From NCBI GenBank assembly GCA_030549775.1, contig CM060177.1, forward strand, positions 69,496,638 through 69,560,637: DNA of 64,000 nt. The letters are read 5' to 3'. Both the position numbers and the translations under genes were made by a program. Source of the DNA: Tamarix chinensis. Taxonomy: Eukaryota; Streptophyta; Magnoliopsida; Caryophyllales; Tamaricaceae. The notes under the pieces were generated by a model that did not search any database, was not told where the DNA came from, and saw nothing but the letters and a program-made list of their open reading frames with translations. Shown here in pieces: positions 13,020 to 24,487 of this stretch; the stretch's first letter is position 1; each line of letters starts with the position of its first letter.

Positions 13020-13935
13020 TATTACACTTAATATAATTCCCATTTGGTTGGTTAGATTACTAATTTTCCCATTTCCTTTATTATAGTTAATAAATTGCTC
13101 TTTGGTTGGTTAAATTACCAAATTACCCCTGGTCAATATTCTAATTACCAATTTACCCCTTTAGTTGGTTAAATTACCAAATTGTCCTTCACATTTATCA
13201 TATTTACCATTTCACCCTTCTCTATTATTAAATTATCGAATTACCCTTTAGTTATTTAAATTATTAGTTTACCCTTCTCAATTATTATAATTACCAAGTT
13301 ACTCCTTTCCAATTTTCACTTTTACCCCCTTTTATTTACAAAATTACCATCTTACCCTTTTACTTTCAAATTTACCATTTTACCCCTTAATTTCCAAAAA
13401 TTACCATCACCCTTTCACTTATAAGGTTACCATTTATCCTTAATTATGAAATTACTATTTTACCTCTTTTAATTACGAAATTACCATTTTGCCCTTAAAT
13501 CACAAAATTACCATTTTTTCCTTTAATTACAAAATTACCATTTTACCCTTTAATTACAAAATTACCAATTTGCCCTTTTATTACAAAATTACCAAATTGC
13601 CCTTTTATTACAAAATTACCAAATTGCCCTTTTATTACAAAATTACTAAATCGCCCTTTTATTACAAAATTACCAATTTTCCCTTTTATTATAAAATTTG
13701 CATTTTGCCCTTTTATTACAAAATTACAACTTTACCCTTTTATTATAAAATTACCATTTTTCCCTCTTCTTACAAAATTACCATTTTACCCCCTTACTTC
13801 CAAAATGACCAATTTATCCCTTACTTCCAAAAATTACAATTTTATCCTCTTATTAACAAATTTATTATTTTACCCTTGCCTCCAAAATTACCATAATACC
13901 CTTTTTAGTTAAGAATTACCTTTTTGCCCTTAGTA
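13020..13935. repeat. Minisatellite of LTR A, unit 27 bp
   Basis: More than 25 units of 'aaattaccaaattgccc' plus 'ttttattac', cleanest at 13,500-13,800. Because 27 is a multiple of three it creates a periodic open frame (13,489-13,896) encoding a nine-residue repeat, which is a by-product and not a gene. Confidence 0.92.
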
Positions 13936-15727
13936 CACCACTTATATTAAATTATTATTATTACTACATAAAATATTCATACTAACTCCTCATCTACCAC
14001 TCTTATAATTAATACAATACTTATTAACACCCATATATATATTAGGCCATATTCTTGTACAATATACATTAATAAAATCCCCTAAGGCTCACAAAATATT
14101 AATCATGCATTAAGATCACAATAGCATAATACAACACGGATAATACTTAATATTTTCATTATTAACCAACTTCTACCTTAAATAATATCTCCAAACATAG
14201 CACATAATCTATCATACTACCTTTTTATCAACCAACTCAAGAAAACATATATAATATATTAACAACATATATCAAGCATAATACATACTAAAATGCCTAA
14301 TGTGCTAACATACGTTAATCCATGAGTTTAAGTGGGATTTAACGATTACCTCGATTCTCGCCAAAAACGAACCTTACCGGTATCTCGATTAAAGGTCCAA
14401 ACTTTGATTATCAAACCAATACCTAAAAATAATATTAAAAATTATTACATTAGAAATAATAAAATCAAGGTACAAAACTTTATAACACTTAATTAATCAA
14501 ATAATTAAATTAAAATATAATTATACCTTAAAAATTATTATTCAACTAAATCAAAGAGGGCAACAGCTCATCCTGCTCATGCAGCATGAGCTGTATGCAA
14601 AGAAAGTTGGAAGAGGGGGCTCGAAGGTGCTAAAAGAGGGAGAAATAGGCATTTCCAGGTTGGTAGTTTAGGGCTAAGAAAGGAGGGGGTTAGGGGAGGA
14701 TTTAGGGCAAGGGGATGGTACAAAAGTGTAGAGGGGGTGTAAGTGGCGGTCAGGGAAGGGTTAATGGTGGCTAAGGGCGGCGGAGGCAGGGGCAGCGAAG
14801 CTGCAAAGGAGGCGGTCGAGGAGGGGTTGAAATGGAAGACTAGTGAGGAAGGAAAATGGGGAGGGAAAATGAAGGCCTTTGGGTGGTGTTTTCGGGAAAG
14901 ATAGAATTGGGGGTGGTAGAGGGGGTTGTAAGGAGTAATGCGGTGGCTCAGGTGGCAAAAGAAGCGGCGGGAAGGTAGCGGAATATGGCGGTGTAGGGTG
15001 GCTACCGAGAAGGGAGGGAGAGAAGAGAAAAAGAGGAGAGGAGGAAGAATGGGGTTGCGGGGTGGCTTGATGGGGGTTGCGATGATTCGAGGGTGAGGTA
15101 TAGGGTGTCAGGAGGTGGTGCAGGTGGCGTTTAAGGCGGCGGCAGCTGCGGAGCTAGGGACAAAATCAAAAACAGGGGAGAGAGGGGAGGAGAAGAAAGG
15201 AAAGAAAAGAGAGGGTTGGGGAGCATGGGGAGGCTCGGGAAAAATGCTGAACGGGTAGGGAAGGAGGAAGAAATAGAAGAGGAAGAGAAGGGAAGGGATA
15301 GGGGCTCGAGGGGTGGCTGTAGGGTGGTAGAGGAATGGCGGTGGCAGGGAGAGGGAGAAAGGAGGTATGGTCGGGAGAGGGAGAGAGAGACAGGGATGGT
15401 GGGACAGGGATGGCAGGAAAACAACGAGAAGGAGAGGGAGGGAGATAGGGAAGGTCAACGGGGGAAGAGGGAGTTGCAAGCGGGGATGGCGAGGATCGGG
15501 ATTCTCGCTAGTGATGGTGGAAGAAGAAAGAAAGAAGAAGAAGAAGAAGAAAGAGTCGGGGGAGGGGCTGGTGTGTGCGAGCGAGCAGACCGGCCAAAGG
15601 GAAAGAAACGGGCTGGCCCGATCAAGGAAGAAATGAGAGAAAGAAGGGTTGTCAAGCGACGTGGGAAAGGTAGGGGAGACTGGGTTGTGGCCCAGCGCGC
15701 TAGGGAGAAGGGGCAGGCCGGCGGCGG

Positions 15728-16076
15728 CCCAAAGAAAAGAAAAAGAAAGAAAGAGAAAAAGAAGAAAAAGGAGAAGGAGAAGGAGAAAAGGGAAAAAGAA
15801 AAGGGAAAAATGGAATAAATAATTTAATTGATAAAATAATAAAATATAATAATTTTGGGTAATAAATTGATTTAATAATTTAATTTAAGATAATTCGGCC
15901 TGCCCAAAGAAAAGAAAAAGAAAGAAAGAGAAAAAGAAGAAAAAGGAGAAGGAGAAGGAGAAGGAGAAAAGGGAAAAAGAAAAGGGAAAAATGGAATAAA
16001 TAATTTAATTGATAAAATAATAAAATATAATAATTTTGGGTAATAAATTGATTTAATAATTTAATTTAAGATAATT
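15728..16076. repeat. 175-bp direct tandem duplication in the LTR A tail
   Basis: Unit 1 (15,728-15,895) and unit 2 (15,903-16,076) are almost identical; unit 2 has one extra 'ggagaa' hexamer. They cover the purine-rich end of the GC block and the following AT-rich tail. Confidence 0.95.
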
Positions 16077-16315
16077 AAAATATAAGGGTTTACAAGAATA
16101 ATTTAGTAAAATAATGGTTTGGAAAATTATTTAATAAAAAGGGCATGATAAAATAATAAAATAATTATTTTAATTTATTAAATATTTCTATTCAAATTTG
16201 TATACTCAAAAATACAAAAAATAATTAAATTAAAAGATTTAAAGGCTAATTTATCCAAAATAAAATTTATTTATTAAAATATAGGCTTTTTAAAAATCCG
16301 GGGGATTATAGTATG

Positions 16316-17199
16316 TATACTTATGGATTAAGTGTCCTTATCAGTAAGGTAATGTGTTACCTTTGTCTGCTAGTGTGACCAAGGTACCTTAGTATTATTG
16401 GGTTGATAGTCGGTAGGATACTATATTACCTTGGTGCACCATTATGATTAGAGAACCTTAGAGTCTCTAGGTTCAATATGATCTCTCCTCGGGTAAATAA
16501 AAATGAAAATAAATATTATTGGATCAAAATTATCAATAATGGATTGAAATAATTATTGGATTGGTCGGTAGTAGTCTTCGTACCTACCTGTGATTTGGTA
16601 ATAATCTTTCTACCTACCTGTAGTTCAATAGTAGCCTTCGTACCTACCTATTATCTAGTAGTAACCTTTGTTCTTACCTATGTTTGGTATTGTATCTTTG
16701 AGCCTTGTTTGTGGTATTATGGATTTTATTGGCATCATGCCTTTGAGCCATATCTAGTATGTTATGGATATTATTGATGTTGATTTTAAGATATGAGATA
16801 CATTGTGCATGATATGGTTATGGTATTAAGATTGGTTCCAATCTTTATATTAGATAACATCTATTAGAAGCTTGGTTGTTAAGTTTTGATTATATTCTAT
16901 ATGAGCTGGTAAGAACATTATATGGCAAGTTGATATTTGTTTATAATATATTATTATCGTATTTTAATTGGTCATTGCATGTATATTTCAATATTTTATA
17001 CTATGTAATGTTGCGATGCCTTTTATGTGTTCTATGTGGGCTTTTCATATTAGTTTTATATAATGGTATATTCAGTACTATTGTAATGAAGGGTTCCTTT
17101 TCATGGGTCTTTACTTATTCGATGGGCAGTGACCTTTGTAAGTTAGCTTATGACATCAATTGAAGGTTAGTACTTAGGTTAATGGTAGAGTTATCTAGT
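16316..17199 (-). mobile_element. Old large LTR, copy E, segment 2
   Basis: DNA between the target duplications of LTRs A and C, so it is the continuation of whatever both inserted into. It has no recognisable coding domain; small frames at 16,556-17,163 are hydrophobic and unsupported. Assigned to copy E because both neighbours (4,210-6,876 and 23,070-23,392) read as reverse-oriented LTR. Confidence 0.5.
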
Positions 17200-17205
17200 A
17201 TTTTT

Positions 17206-17297
17206 GTAACACCCCCAAATTTACTACTGAAAAATTTCGTTTAAATAAAAAGGTTTAGCGGAAGCGAAAGATAAAACCGTAAACTTGGGGGTGTTAC
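17206..17297. repeat. Terminal inverted-repeat hairpin of LTR C
   Basis: Left arm GTAACACCCCCAAATTTAC (17,206-17,224) and right arm GTAAACTTGGGGGTGTTAC (17,279-17,297) are complementary at 18 of 19 positions, with a 54-nt loop. Confidence 0.85.
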
Positions 17298-17869
17298 CGT
17301 CACACTTAGTACCAGACCGGTACACTTCTACCGCTCCAGTACTAAGTGCTAAGGCTAAAACCAAACAACATCAAGTGCGAAATATTAAAACATGAGTCGA
17401 CATTTGACATAAATCATTAACGAAACACAAGTCAATTAGTATTTAGAATACGGTTTAGGAGTACAACTTAAGAGTACGATTTCAAAACATGAAGCATAGC
17501 ACAAAATACAGCTAAATAAAACAAGTCCCGAAGGATCAATATCCGGATTGCCTACTCACTCAATTCAATCCTTCCACCCCAAAATAGTACTCGATCATAA
17601 ACCTGCACAGGAGGTCTGCTCCCCACCATCGGTGGATCATCATAGGACTCATTCAATCAAGGTAGTATCAGTACGGGTCCAATATTGAGGAAGGGCGCTG
17701 GTGCGCTAAGGCCAAGCATACAATCATACAACATAACACACATAGCACAATCACATAGGCAACGTGCAATAACACGCATGATGAGGCCTGAATACTTCCG
17801 GTGACTTATTCTTTATTCTCATTAATATTATGTTTATTCCACACATATTCTTTAATAGTTCATGTGAGT

Positions 17870-18235
17870 GCGGGAACCCCACTATTATAGCCGGTGGAAC
17901 GGTCACGAGGGCCATGCCCTGCCACTATTATAACCGGTGGACCGGTCACGAGGGTAACATACCTTGCCACTATTATTTGCCAGTGGACTGGTCTGGCCCC
18001 GACTCAAAAGGTGTTCCACTGTAAATGTTTGTATATTTTCCATGTCTTATCATTATTTTGATTAGTTTGTTGAGCACGGAATCCCCCGCTATTATAGCCG
18101 GTGGAACGGTCACGAGGGCCATGCCCTGCCACTATTATAGCCGGTGGACCGATCATGAGGGTAACATACCCTTCCACTATTATTTGCTGGTGGACCGGTC
18201 TAGGTCCGGCTCAACATCTTTCTCTGTAAGTGGTT
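17870..18235. repeat. LTR-internal subrepeat block (C)
   Basis: Two copies of a roughly 190-bp block, each made of three 'ccactattatagccggtgg' units, a 'cacgagggccatgccctg' spacer and a 'gttccactgtaa' or 'ctctgtaagtgg' end. Confidence 0.87.
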
Positions 18236-18754
18236 AGTGTCTTAACAGATCTTATCCAAATGATTTTCACCCTTGACATGCATAAATCATTCTCTTTATA
18301 CTTTACACATCACAAACAATAAAATTCCACATTCATAACTACACTTTAATCAATAATACACATGATAACACCAAACAACTCTAAGCGGCCATAACCAACC
18401 CTAATTGTCCGCACCAAACCGTGGTTAACCACTCTTAACCCTATTTTTCCATAACAACCATACTTAGCCATCCCAAACCTTAATTATCCTCAACAAATCA
18501 CAATTAGCTACTCCAACCCTACTTAATCACAACGACCCAGAGTTAATCACTCCAAACCCTAATTTTGTCTCCTCCATACCCTTATAATACTCCACGTACT
18601 ATTCTCCGTCCAAAACAGTTAAACACCCAAATAATACTTGCACTACCTTCCTTACATCCCAAATCAACCTTTCATACGTAAATTTTGCTCCCACGCAAAT
18701 GTTACACAGCCCATGCAACCTCTCGAACTTTTCACACAAACCCTAAATCCCATA

Positions 18755-19110
18755 CAATCATTAACTCCCATACAAAACCCTAACTCCACCATGCAAACCC
18801 TAATACCACCATACAAACATTAATACCACCACACAAACCATAACACCACCATGCAAACCCTAATACCACCATACCAACCATAATACCACCATGCAAACCC
18901 TAATACCACCATGCAAACCCTAATACCACCATACCAACCATAATACCACCATGCAAACCCTAATACCACCATGCGAACCCTAATACCACCATGCAAACCC
19001 TAATACCATCATGTAGCCATGAATACCACCATACAACCATTAATACCACCATACAAACATTAATGCCACCATACAAACCCTAATACCACCACACAACCAT
19101 AAATTGAACT
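18755..19110. repeat. Minisatellite of LTR C, unit 20 bp
   Basis: About 17 units of 'atgcaaaccctaataccacc', some with 'ataccaaccata' substitutions. It ends just before the 'gattctcccacacgaaccct' segment shared with LTR B. Confidence 0.92.
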
Positions 19111-19970
19111 CTCCCACGCAAAACCATAAAAATCATAAATCAGATTCTCCCACACGAACCCTAGAATTCTCATTTTATTCTTCCACTCATGATTCATTAA
19201 AATAATTAGATCAACTCACCTCCATTGGTCAATCTCCTTCCCCATCCTCCTTTTTAATCCTTTCTCCCACACAAAACACATCAACTCCCTCACATGCATG
19301 TCTTACAGGATCACGACACATATCATCACATATACATAATACACATGCCATGTAAACATACCACACATACTTTATCTCCATGTCATGCACACACAACATA
19401 ATTGATAAGGATAAACGTAGGGTACGTAGCATGCGAAACACATAATACATATAGACACACAAAAGGCCTTAGTTACGTCTTTACCTAAAGCGACGCCGGG
19501 CTTTGAGCACGCTCCTACAATTCCTTAGGGTTTTGGTCGGGGTCACCTATAAAAGGGGAAAATACTAAGTATTAGTTTCCCTCAAAGTACCGTCATCCCT
19601 TATTCTAGTTTAGGATTAGGGTTTATATTACTAAAGAGGTATTATACAAAAACTAGGGTTTTTATCTTAAAGTTAGTATATTAGCCATTACTAATCAAAA
19701 TGTGTTTATTTTTGATACTTAGTGTTACCCTTATTTTATTAAACCCATTAGTTCTAATCTTGTAGTAATAGGGTTTATGCTAGCTATAGGAAAATATTGT
19801 TAGTATTAATAAAATAATGACACTAATGTCTAGTGATAGAAACCCTAGTGTTTTAAGGCCAAGTCTATTAATGGTGTTATAGTTGAAATAATGATATTAC
19901 AAAGTTACAATACTACAAGTAAACTATTCCTAAGGGTGATAATGATAATAGTTGTATATTCTTGAATAAT

Positions 19971-20818
19971 ATAAGTGATGGAAACCGGTTAGGGTTTCGC
20001 AAAGGATCGAGAGATTTAATCGAGTGCAACGTTTGATTTTCGCCGGCACAGCCTAAGGAAAACTTTCTAAAGGAAGAACCAAAGTTTCAGAAGCACAATT
20101 GATTCAATGGCAACTGAAATTAGAAGGTGAATGATCAAGATCGATCAAGATGAGAACGATATAGAATCAGAGAAGAGAAGCGAATGAGAGAATCGCCAAG
20201 AGAGAGAAGAAGTCGCGAGAGAGATCGAGAGAAAAAAATCGACTGATGTTATTTCTGTCAAAAATTGTGTACGTATTACAATGTATTAGGCCTATATATA
20301 TGTACACAGAAGGCCGTATACTCGACAAATACATACGGACGATACAGGCCTGCATGGACGGCGATACAAAATTTTGGGCCAAAAGAATGAAGTGTCGACT
20401 AGCCCAATTACAACCAACATAAAAAATGTCCCAAATACAATTAAGCTTAAGGCTTAATTTCCCATCAGCTAAAACAACTTTAGCTAATCATGGTCATTAA
20501 GGATTGATTAATCCACAATCCATCTAGTCCAAATTAAGGACCGGGTGGCGGATTATACAAACGTCCTAATTTCCATTAGCCCATTCCGACCGACGAATGT
20601 ATCATATGGGATTACAAAATATTTAACAAAAATTTACATAATCTGTACACTCCAAACATATTCTGCACTTCTCAGCAACTATGTCCAAGTCCACAGAAAC
20701 CATATGCTGCATTATTCTCCTATTAATTCAACAAATAAGACAAACAATTATAAGTAATTAATTCACAGCAAATTTCAAAATTACTTAAATATAAATTCAT
20801 AAAATTCACATCAATAAG
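19971..20818 (-). mobile_element. Solo copia-type LTR nested in LTR C
   Basis: The element 19,976-20,813 (838 bp) begins TGATGG and ends CATCA. ATAAG flanks it exactly on both sides (19,971-19,975 and 20,814-20,818). Read on the minus strand it has the order of a copia LTR: AT-rich start, a TATA box (complement of 20,293-20,300), a pyrimidine-rich transcribed part and the end '...ggtttccatca'. No internal domains adjoin it. Superfamily is inferred from size and layout only. Confidence 0.8.
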
Positions 20819-21059
20819 GGTTCAAATGCTTTTGGTTACAATAATAAAGTAGTGATAGTAGTAATAATAGTAATAGTTAATAATAGTACTATAGTAATGA
20901 GGTTAGGGTTAAAAGCATTAGGGGTAATGTTAAGTGGTATAGTAATAAGGTTCAAGTATTCTTCTTAGTTAACAACCCCATGATATTCACTAGCTTGAGT
21001 TAAGTAACATGGATAAGAACAAAAGTAGTATTATTATTAGCAAAATGATAAGGGTGTTA

Positions 21060-21061
21060 AG

Positions 21062-21100
<39 letters not shown>

Positions 21101-21184
21101 CCTAGTAGTAATAATAATAACAATAATAACAACCAAGTAAGGTTAAGCTATATTAATAATAACTATGGTAAGGATAATAGAAAT

Positions 21185-21217
<33 letters not shown>

Positions 21218-21420
21218 CATAAAAATAAACTAAAGTTAGGTATAATAGGGGTTAGGGTTCAAATGGATGCTAGTATTGCTAAAAATGATAACTTTAATAA
21301 CAGAGATCATAATATTAGTGATAATAATAATAATAATAATAATAACGTAATACTACTAATAGTAATAAAAGGAATAATAATAATGATAATAATAAGTATA
21401 CTAATATTAATATTAGTTAA
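21060..21420. repeat. AAT microsatellite cluster in LTR C
   Basis: Several (AAT)n runs, the longest at about 21,065-21,100 and 21,186-21,217, in the place matching 9,640-10,340 of LTR B. Confidence 0.9.
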
Positions 21421-22067
21421 ACTTAGTAGTAGCTATATAAAAGAAAGGTTAAGGTTTGGGATGAGCGGAAGACCACCTAGGGTCTGTGGTGGTCCGGTGG
21501 CGGCGCGTGGCGGCGATGGCGGTGGCGATGGAGGAGGAGAAGAGAGGAAAAGATGGAGGTGGTGGTTAGATGAGAGGAGAAAAGGGGAAGTTTGATGTGG
21601 GGGAGGAAACAACAGGGAGAGGGGAGTGGAATAAGGGTGGTGGCGTGAGAGGGGTGGTGGCGCGCGATGGTTGACGCGGCGGCCGAAGATGGAGGAGGGT
21701 GGTGGAAAATGGTGGAAGTTGGCGGAGAAGGAAGCGGGGAGTAAGGATGGTATGGGCAGGTAGGGGAGGACCTGCTGGTTACTTTGGGAGGTGGAAGGGA
21801 GGTTAATCACGGCGGAGGTGGCGGCAGAAGGTGGCGCGAGGCGGCTGTGATGGTTTTTGGGCAAGGGATTTCACACGGTTGTGGTGGCACGTGCGGGGCA
21901 AGAAAGGGGGCGGCGATGGGTTGGTTGCGTGGAGGGTGGTGCAGGGAAGGTTTTGGTGTGTGGCGGTGGTTGCTGGCGGCGGCGGAAAGGGCGCCTTTTA
22001 TGGCGGCGGCGAGGTAGGGTTTCGGCAAGGTCCAGAGGGGAGGACTTGCCTTGGCTGTTCGGGGGGG

Positions 22068-22077
22068 TATTTATAGG
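22068..22077 (+). promoter_or_regulatory. TATA-like box in LTR C
   Basis: 'tatttatagg' about 1.0 kb before the LTR end, the counterpart of 10,992 in LTR B. Confidence 0.5.
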
Positions 22078-23069
22078 AAATTGAGGAGGGGAAAATGACG
22101 AAGGGGAGAAGGACGACACGCGGGGGCAGGTGCGGCAGGCCGCCGTCCGGTGGTGGCAGCCGGTCGCAGGCCTGCGATTTAGCAGGCTCGTTTGGCGGTG
22201 TGTAGAAAAGGGAAAGACAACAGGACGCGTGAGGGGTAGGATGGGTGTGCTGGGTCGAATTGGGAAAGAAAGGGACGGAAATGGCAGGGGAAGGACATTC
22301 GGACAGCAGGGGTTGTCGGCGGTGGCAGGCTGCGAGTTGCAGGCATGCGCGAGGAAGAAGACGACGGCGTGGGGTGGACCGGCAGTCCAGGGAAAAAGAA
22401 AGAAAGGAGGTAGGCCGGCCGGTTTGGCAACGGTTTTAAAGTTTTTAAACCAAACGCGGCGTTTTAGTAATTAGGGGAGCAAAACGTGGCGTCGCGTAGC
22501 TGGGTGGGCAACGGTCGTAAGGGTCATTAAACGCGATGCGGCGTTTCGATGGCTTCGAGGGGTGAAACGTGGCGTTGCGGGAGTGTGACAGCCAGTGGAC
22601 GACGCTGGGCCGTGGGAAGGAGAAGAAGGAGGGGATTGGGCCGGGCGAGGCCCAATTTCGGCGGAGAAGAAGAAAAAAGGAAAAAGGAAGGGAAAGAAAA
22701 AGGAAAAAGGATAAAAAGAGGGTTTCTTTAGGGTTTTGGATTTTTGCACAATTTATTTAGAATGTTTTTGGGTTATTATACATTTATATCTATATATATT
22801 TATTTTCTTGAATATTTAAAAATTATTATAATAATAATAATTTAATTCCCTTTTTAGATAAATTTTAGCTATTTTGGGTAAATTTTCCTCCACTTTCATT
22901 TGAATTAGTAAAATGTCCAAAATTTTCTAAATAATTTATTTATTATTTTCTCCTTATTTTCCTCAATTAATTTCCTCTTTATTCAATGAATTAATTTATT
23001 TTCTTAATTTTTTCCTAATAAATCACTATTTTGCCATAATTCCTAAATTAGGATTTTTGGGGTATTTCA

Positions 23070-23392
23070 ATTTTTCACGGTATCTTTCAATTTGAATGAT
23101 TCTATACTCTTATATTCTTATGTAGTTATTTTCACTGAATTTTGTAATCACTAACATGTCATTTTATTTGAAATGATGTTAATTTATTTTGATTATATTG
23201 ACTTTGATTTTTATAATTGTGTTATTAATTGAAGTTGAATAACATTTTTACTCTTAGTAATTGGTATGAGAATGGTAGAGAAAACCAAACTAGTACCAAG
23301 TGTGGTAATAACATCCCATGTTCTTCTATTTTATCATCTACAGTTAATTATTTAAATGAAAATTTTCATTTAGTAAATTTAGGAGTGTTATA
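23070..23392 (-). mobile_element. Old large LTR, copy E, segment 3 (5' end of the LTR)
   Basis: The reverse complement starts 'tataacactcctaaatttac' and continues with 'accacacttggtactag', the diverged equivalent of the start of LTRs A-C ('tgtaacacccccaaatttac ... cacacttagtacc'). This fixes the orientation of copy E and its right end at 23,392. Confidence 0.75.
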
Positions 23393-24487
23393 ATAATTTT
23401 GGTGGGAATTGTTAGGGGAAAAGTGACATTTTTCAACAAAAACTTCAGTGATAATGGAAAAAAAATGAAGAGAAAGATGGGGTTTTCTTGCTAAAGGGAG
23501 CTTGGGAAGATAGAGAAGAAGAACATGCTTTATTTTGTGGAATTTAAGACATAACATTGGGAAATTCTTTACATTGGCCCTTTAGACTACATGAGCTCTT
23601 CACATTGGTTAAGTTTGTAGTAGGGGAATTTGAGGGGCATAATGTCATGTTGGCGATGTAGTCCTACATGAGACAAGCACATTGTAGCTATAAGAGGTGC
23701 ATGAGTTTCTTACATTGGTCTTGCCCTTCTACGAGAGGATCTCACATTTCCATGCACCATGCAATTTATGCTCTCCTAAACTATTGCACAATATGAAGCA
23801 AACACCTACCTCTTTGTTGATACTAAAATTGATATTTGATAGATTTGAGTTGTGGAATTGTTCATAGTTGCAAGCATCATCTTCTCCTTATTCTTCATAT
23901 TTTCGATGCTCTTAAACCAAGATTTAAGTAGGCATATGAGAGGAGAGAAGCGACATCTCCTAGCCTATGTTGAAGGAGAAAGGAAAAGAAGGGAGGATGA
24001 CCTACATTGAAGGAGAAAGGAAAGTGAAGGGATGATGGGTTGTGTTGAAAGCGTAACCAAAGTGAAGAGAGAAGGTGGGAGATGTAAATGAAGTGAAGGG
24101 TGGACTGCATGAATGGAGAAATGAAAGTGAATGGTGAGGTGAAGGAGGGACAAACCGAGCAAACAAGAGTTGATGTAGGAGCACCTAATAATACTCAAAT
24201 AAATGAGGATTTATCATTCTTGATAATGAGACCAATCATTTTAGCTATTCTTGAAAATGTTCCTTCTACTAATAACATTTTCGTGGAAGATTTCCTAGGT
24301 ATGTTATGTTCTTGCAAGGAGAAAAATAATATGTCAACTTGTAAAGAAACTCAAAATACCAAGTGGTATAATACAAAGGCAACAACAATAACCTACAAAT
24401 TCACGCAAATAAAAAGCTACACAATCTCCTATAATTTTGTGGATGAAGCTGATTGTAATAAATCTAGTTATTATTTTATGTAACTAG
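23393..24487. other. Unassigned DNA with one unexplained open frame
   Basis: Sequence between LTR E and the solo LTR at 24,488. It contains a purine-rich stretch (23,930-24,160) with repeated 'gaaggagaaaggaaa' words. The plus-strand frame 24,100-24,483 (127 codons) resembles no family I know. The TSD of the neighbouring solo LTR shows that this DNA originally continued into 25,766 onward, so it may be an older element. Confidence 0.4.

Larger units (their letters stand above)
6872..16315 (+). mobile_element. Solo LTR A with 5-bp target duplication, split by LTR B
   Basis: LTR A starts TGTAACACCCCC at 6,877 and ends 'gggggattata' at 16,310. The five bases before it (GTATG, 6,872-6,876) are repeated exactly after it (16,311-16,315). 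LTR B is inserted between 7,311 and 12,035; removing it leaves about 4.7 kb, the same length as B itself. Order inside: terminal hairpin, 'cactattatagcc' subrepeats (12,325-12,690), a 27-bp minisatellite (13,020-13,935), a GC-rich purine block (14,580-15,800) and an AT-rich tail with a 175-bp duplication. No primer-binding site or internal domain adjoins it, so it is a solo LTR. The TGTAACACCC start and 5-bp duplication fit Ty3/gypsy, but without coding sequence the lineage is inference. Confidence 0.88.
17200..23074 (+). mobile_element. Solo LTR C with perfect ATTTT target duplication
   Basis: Starts TGTAACACCCCC at 17,205 and ends 'ggggtatttca' at 23,069. ATTTT flanks both sides (17,200-17,204 and 23,070-23,074). 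Length is 5,865 bp, or about 5.0 kb after removing the nested 838-bp element at 19,976-20,813. Internal order as in A and B: terminal hairpin, 'cactattatagcc' subrepeats (17,870-18,235), 20-bp minisatellite (18,755-19,110), AAT microsatellites (21,060-21,420), GC-rich purine block (21,450-22,740) and AT-rich tail. Overlapping frames on both strands at 21,430-22,760 reflect composition. No internal domain, so a solo LTR. Confidence 0.88.

Noticed and set aside
13489..13896. 135-codon open frame with a nine-residue repeat
   Set aside because: It is the translation of a 27-bp minisatellite; the period alone keeps the frame open.
15216..15818. 200-codon open frame, rich in Lys, Glu, Arg and Gly
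   Set aside because: It lies in the purine-rich block of LTR A, has overlapping frames on the other strand and no domain. Similar composition-driven frames appear in the same place of LTRs B and C.
18755..19110. Interstitial telomere repeat ('accctaa' words)
   Set aside because: The 7-bp telomere unit is never tandem. The words are part of a 20-bp minisatellite.
21433..22474. Overlapping open frames on both strands in a GC-rich stretch
   Set aside because: GC-rich purine block of LTR C. Mutually overlapping low-complexity frames, no homology recognised.
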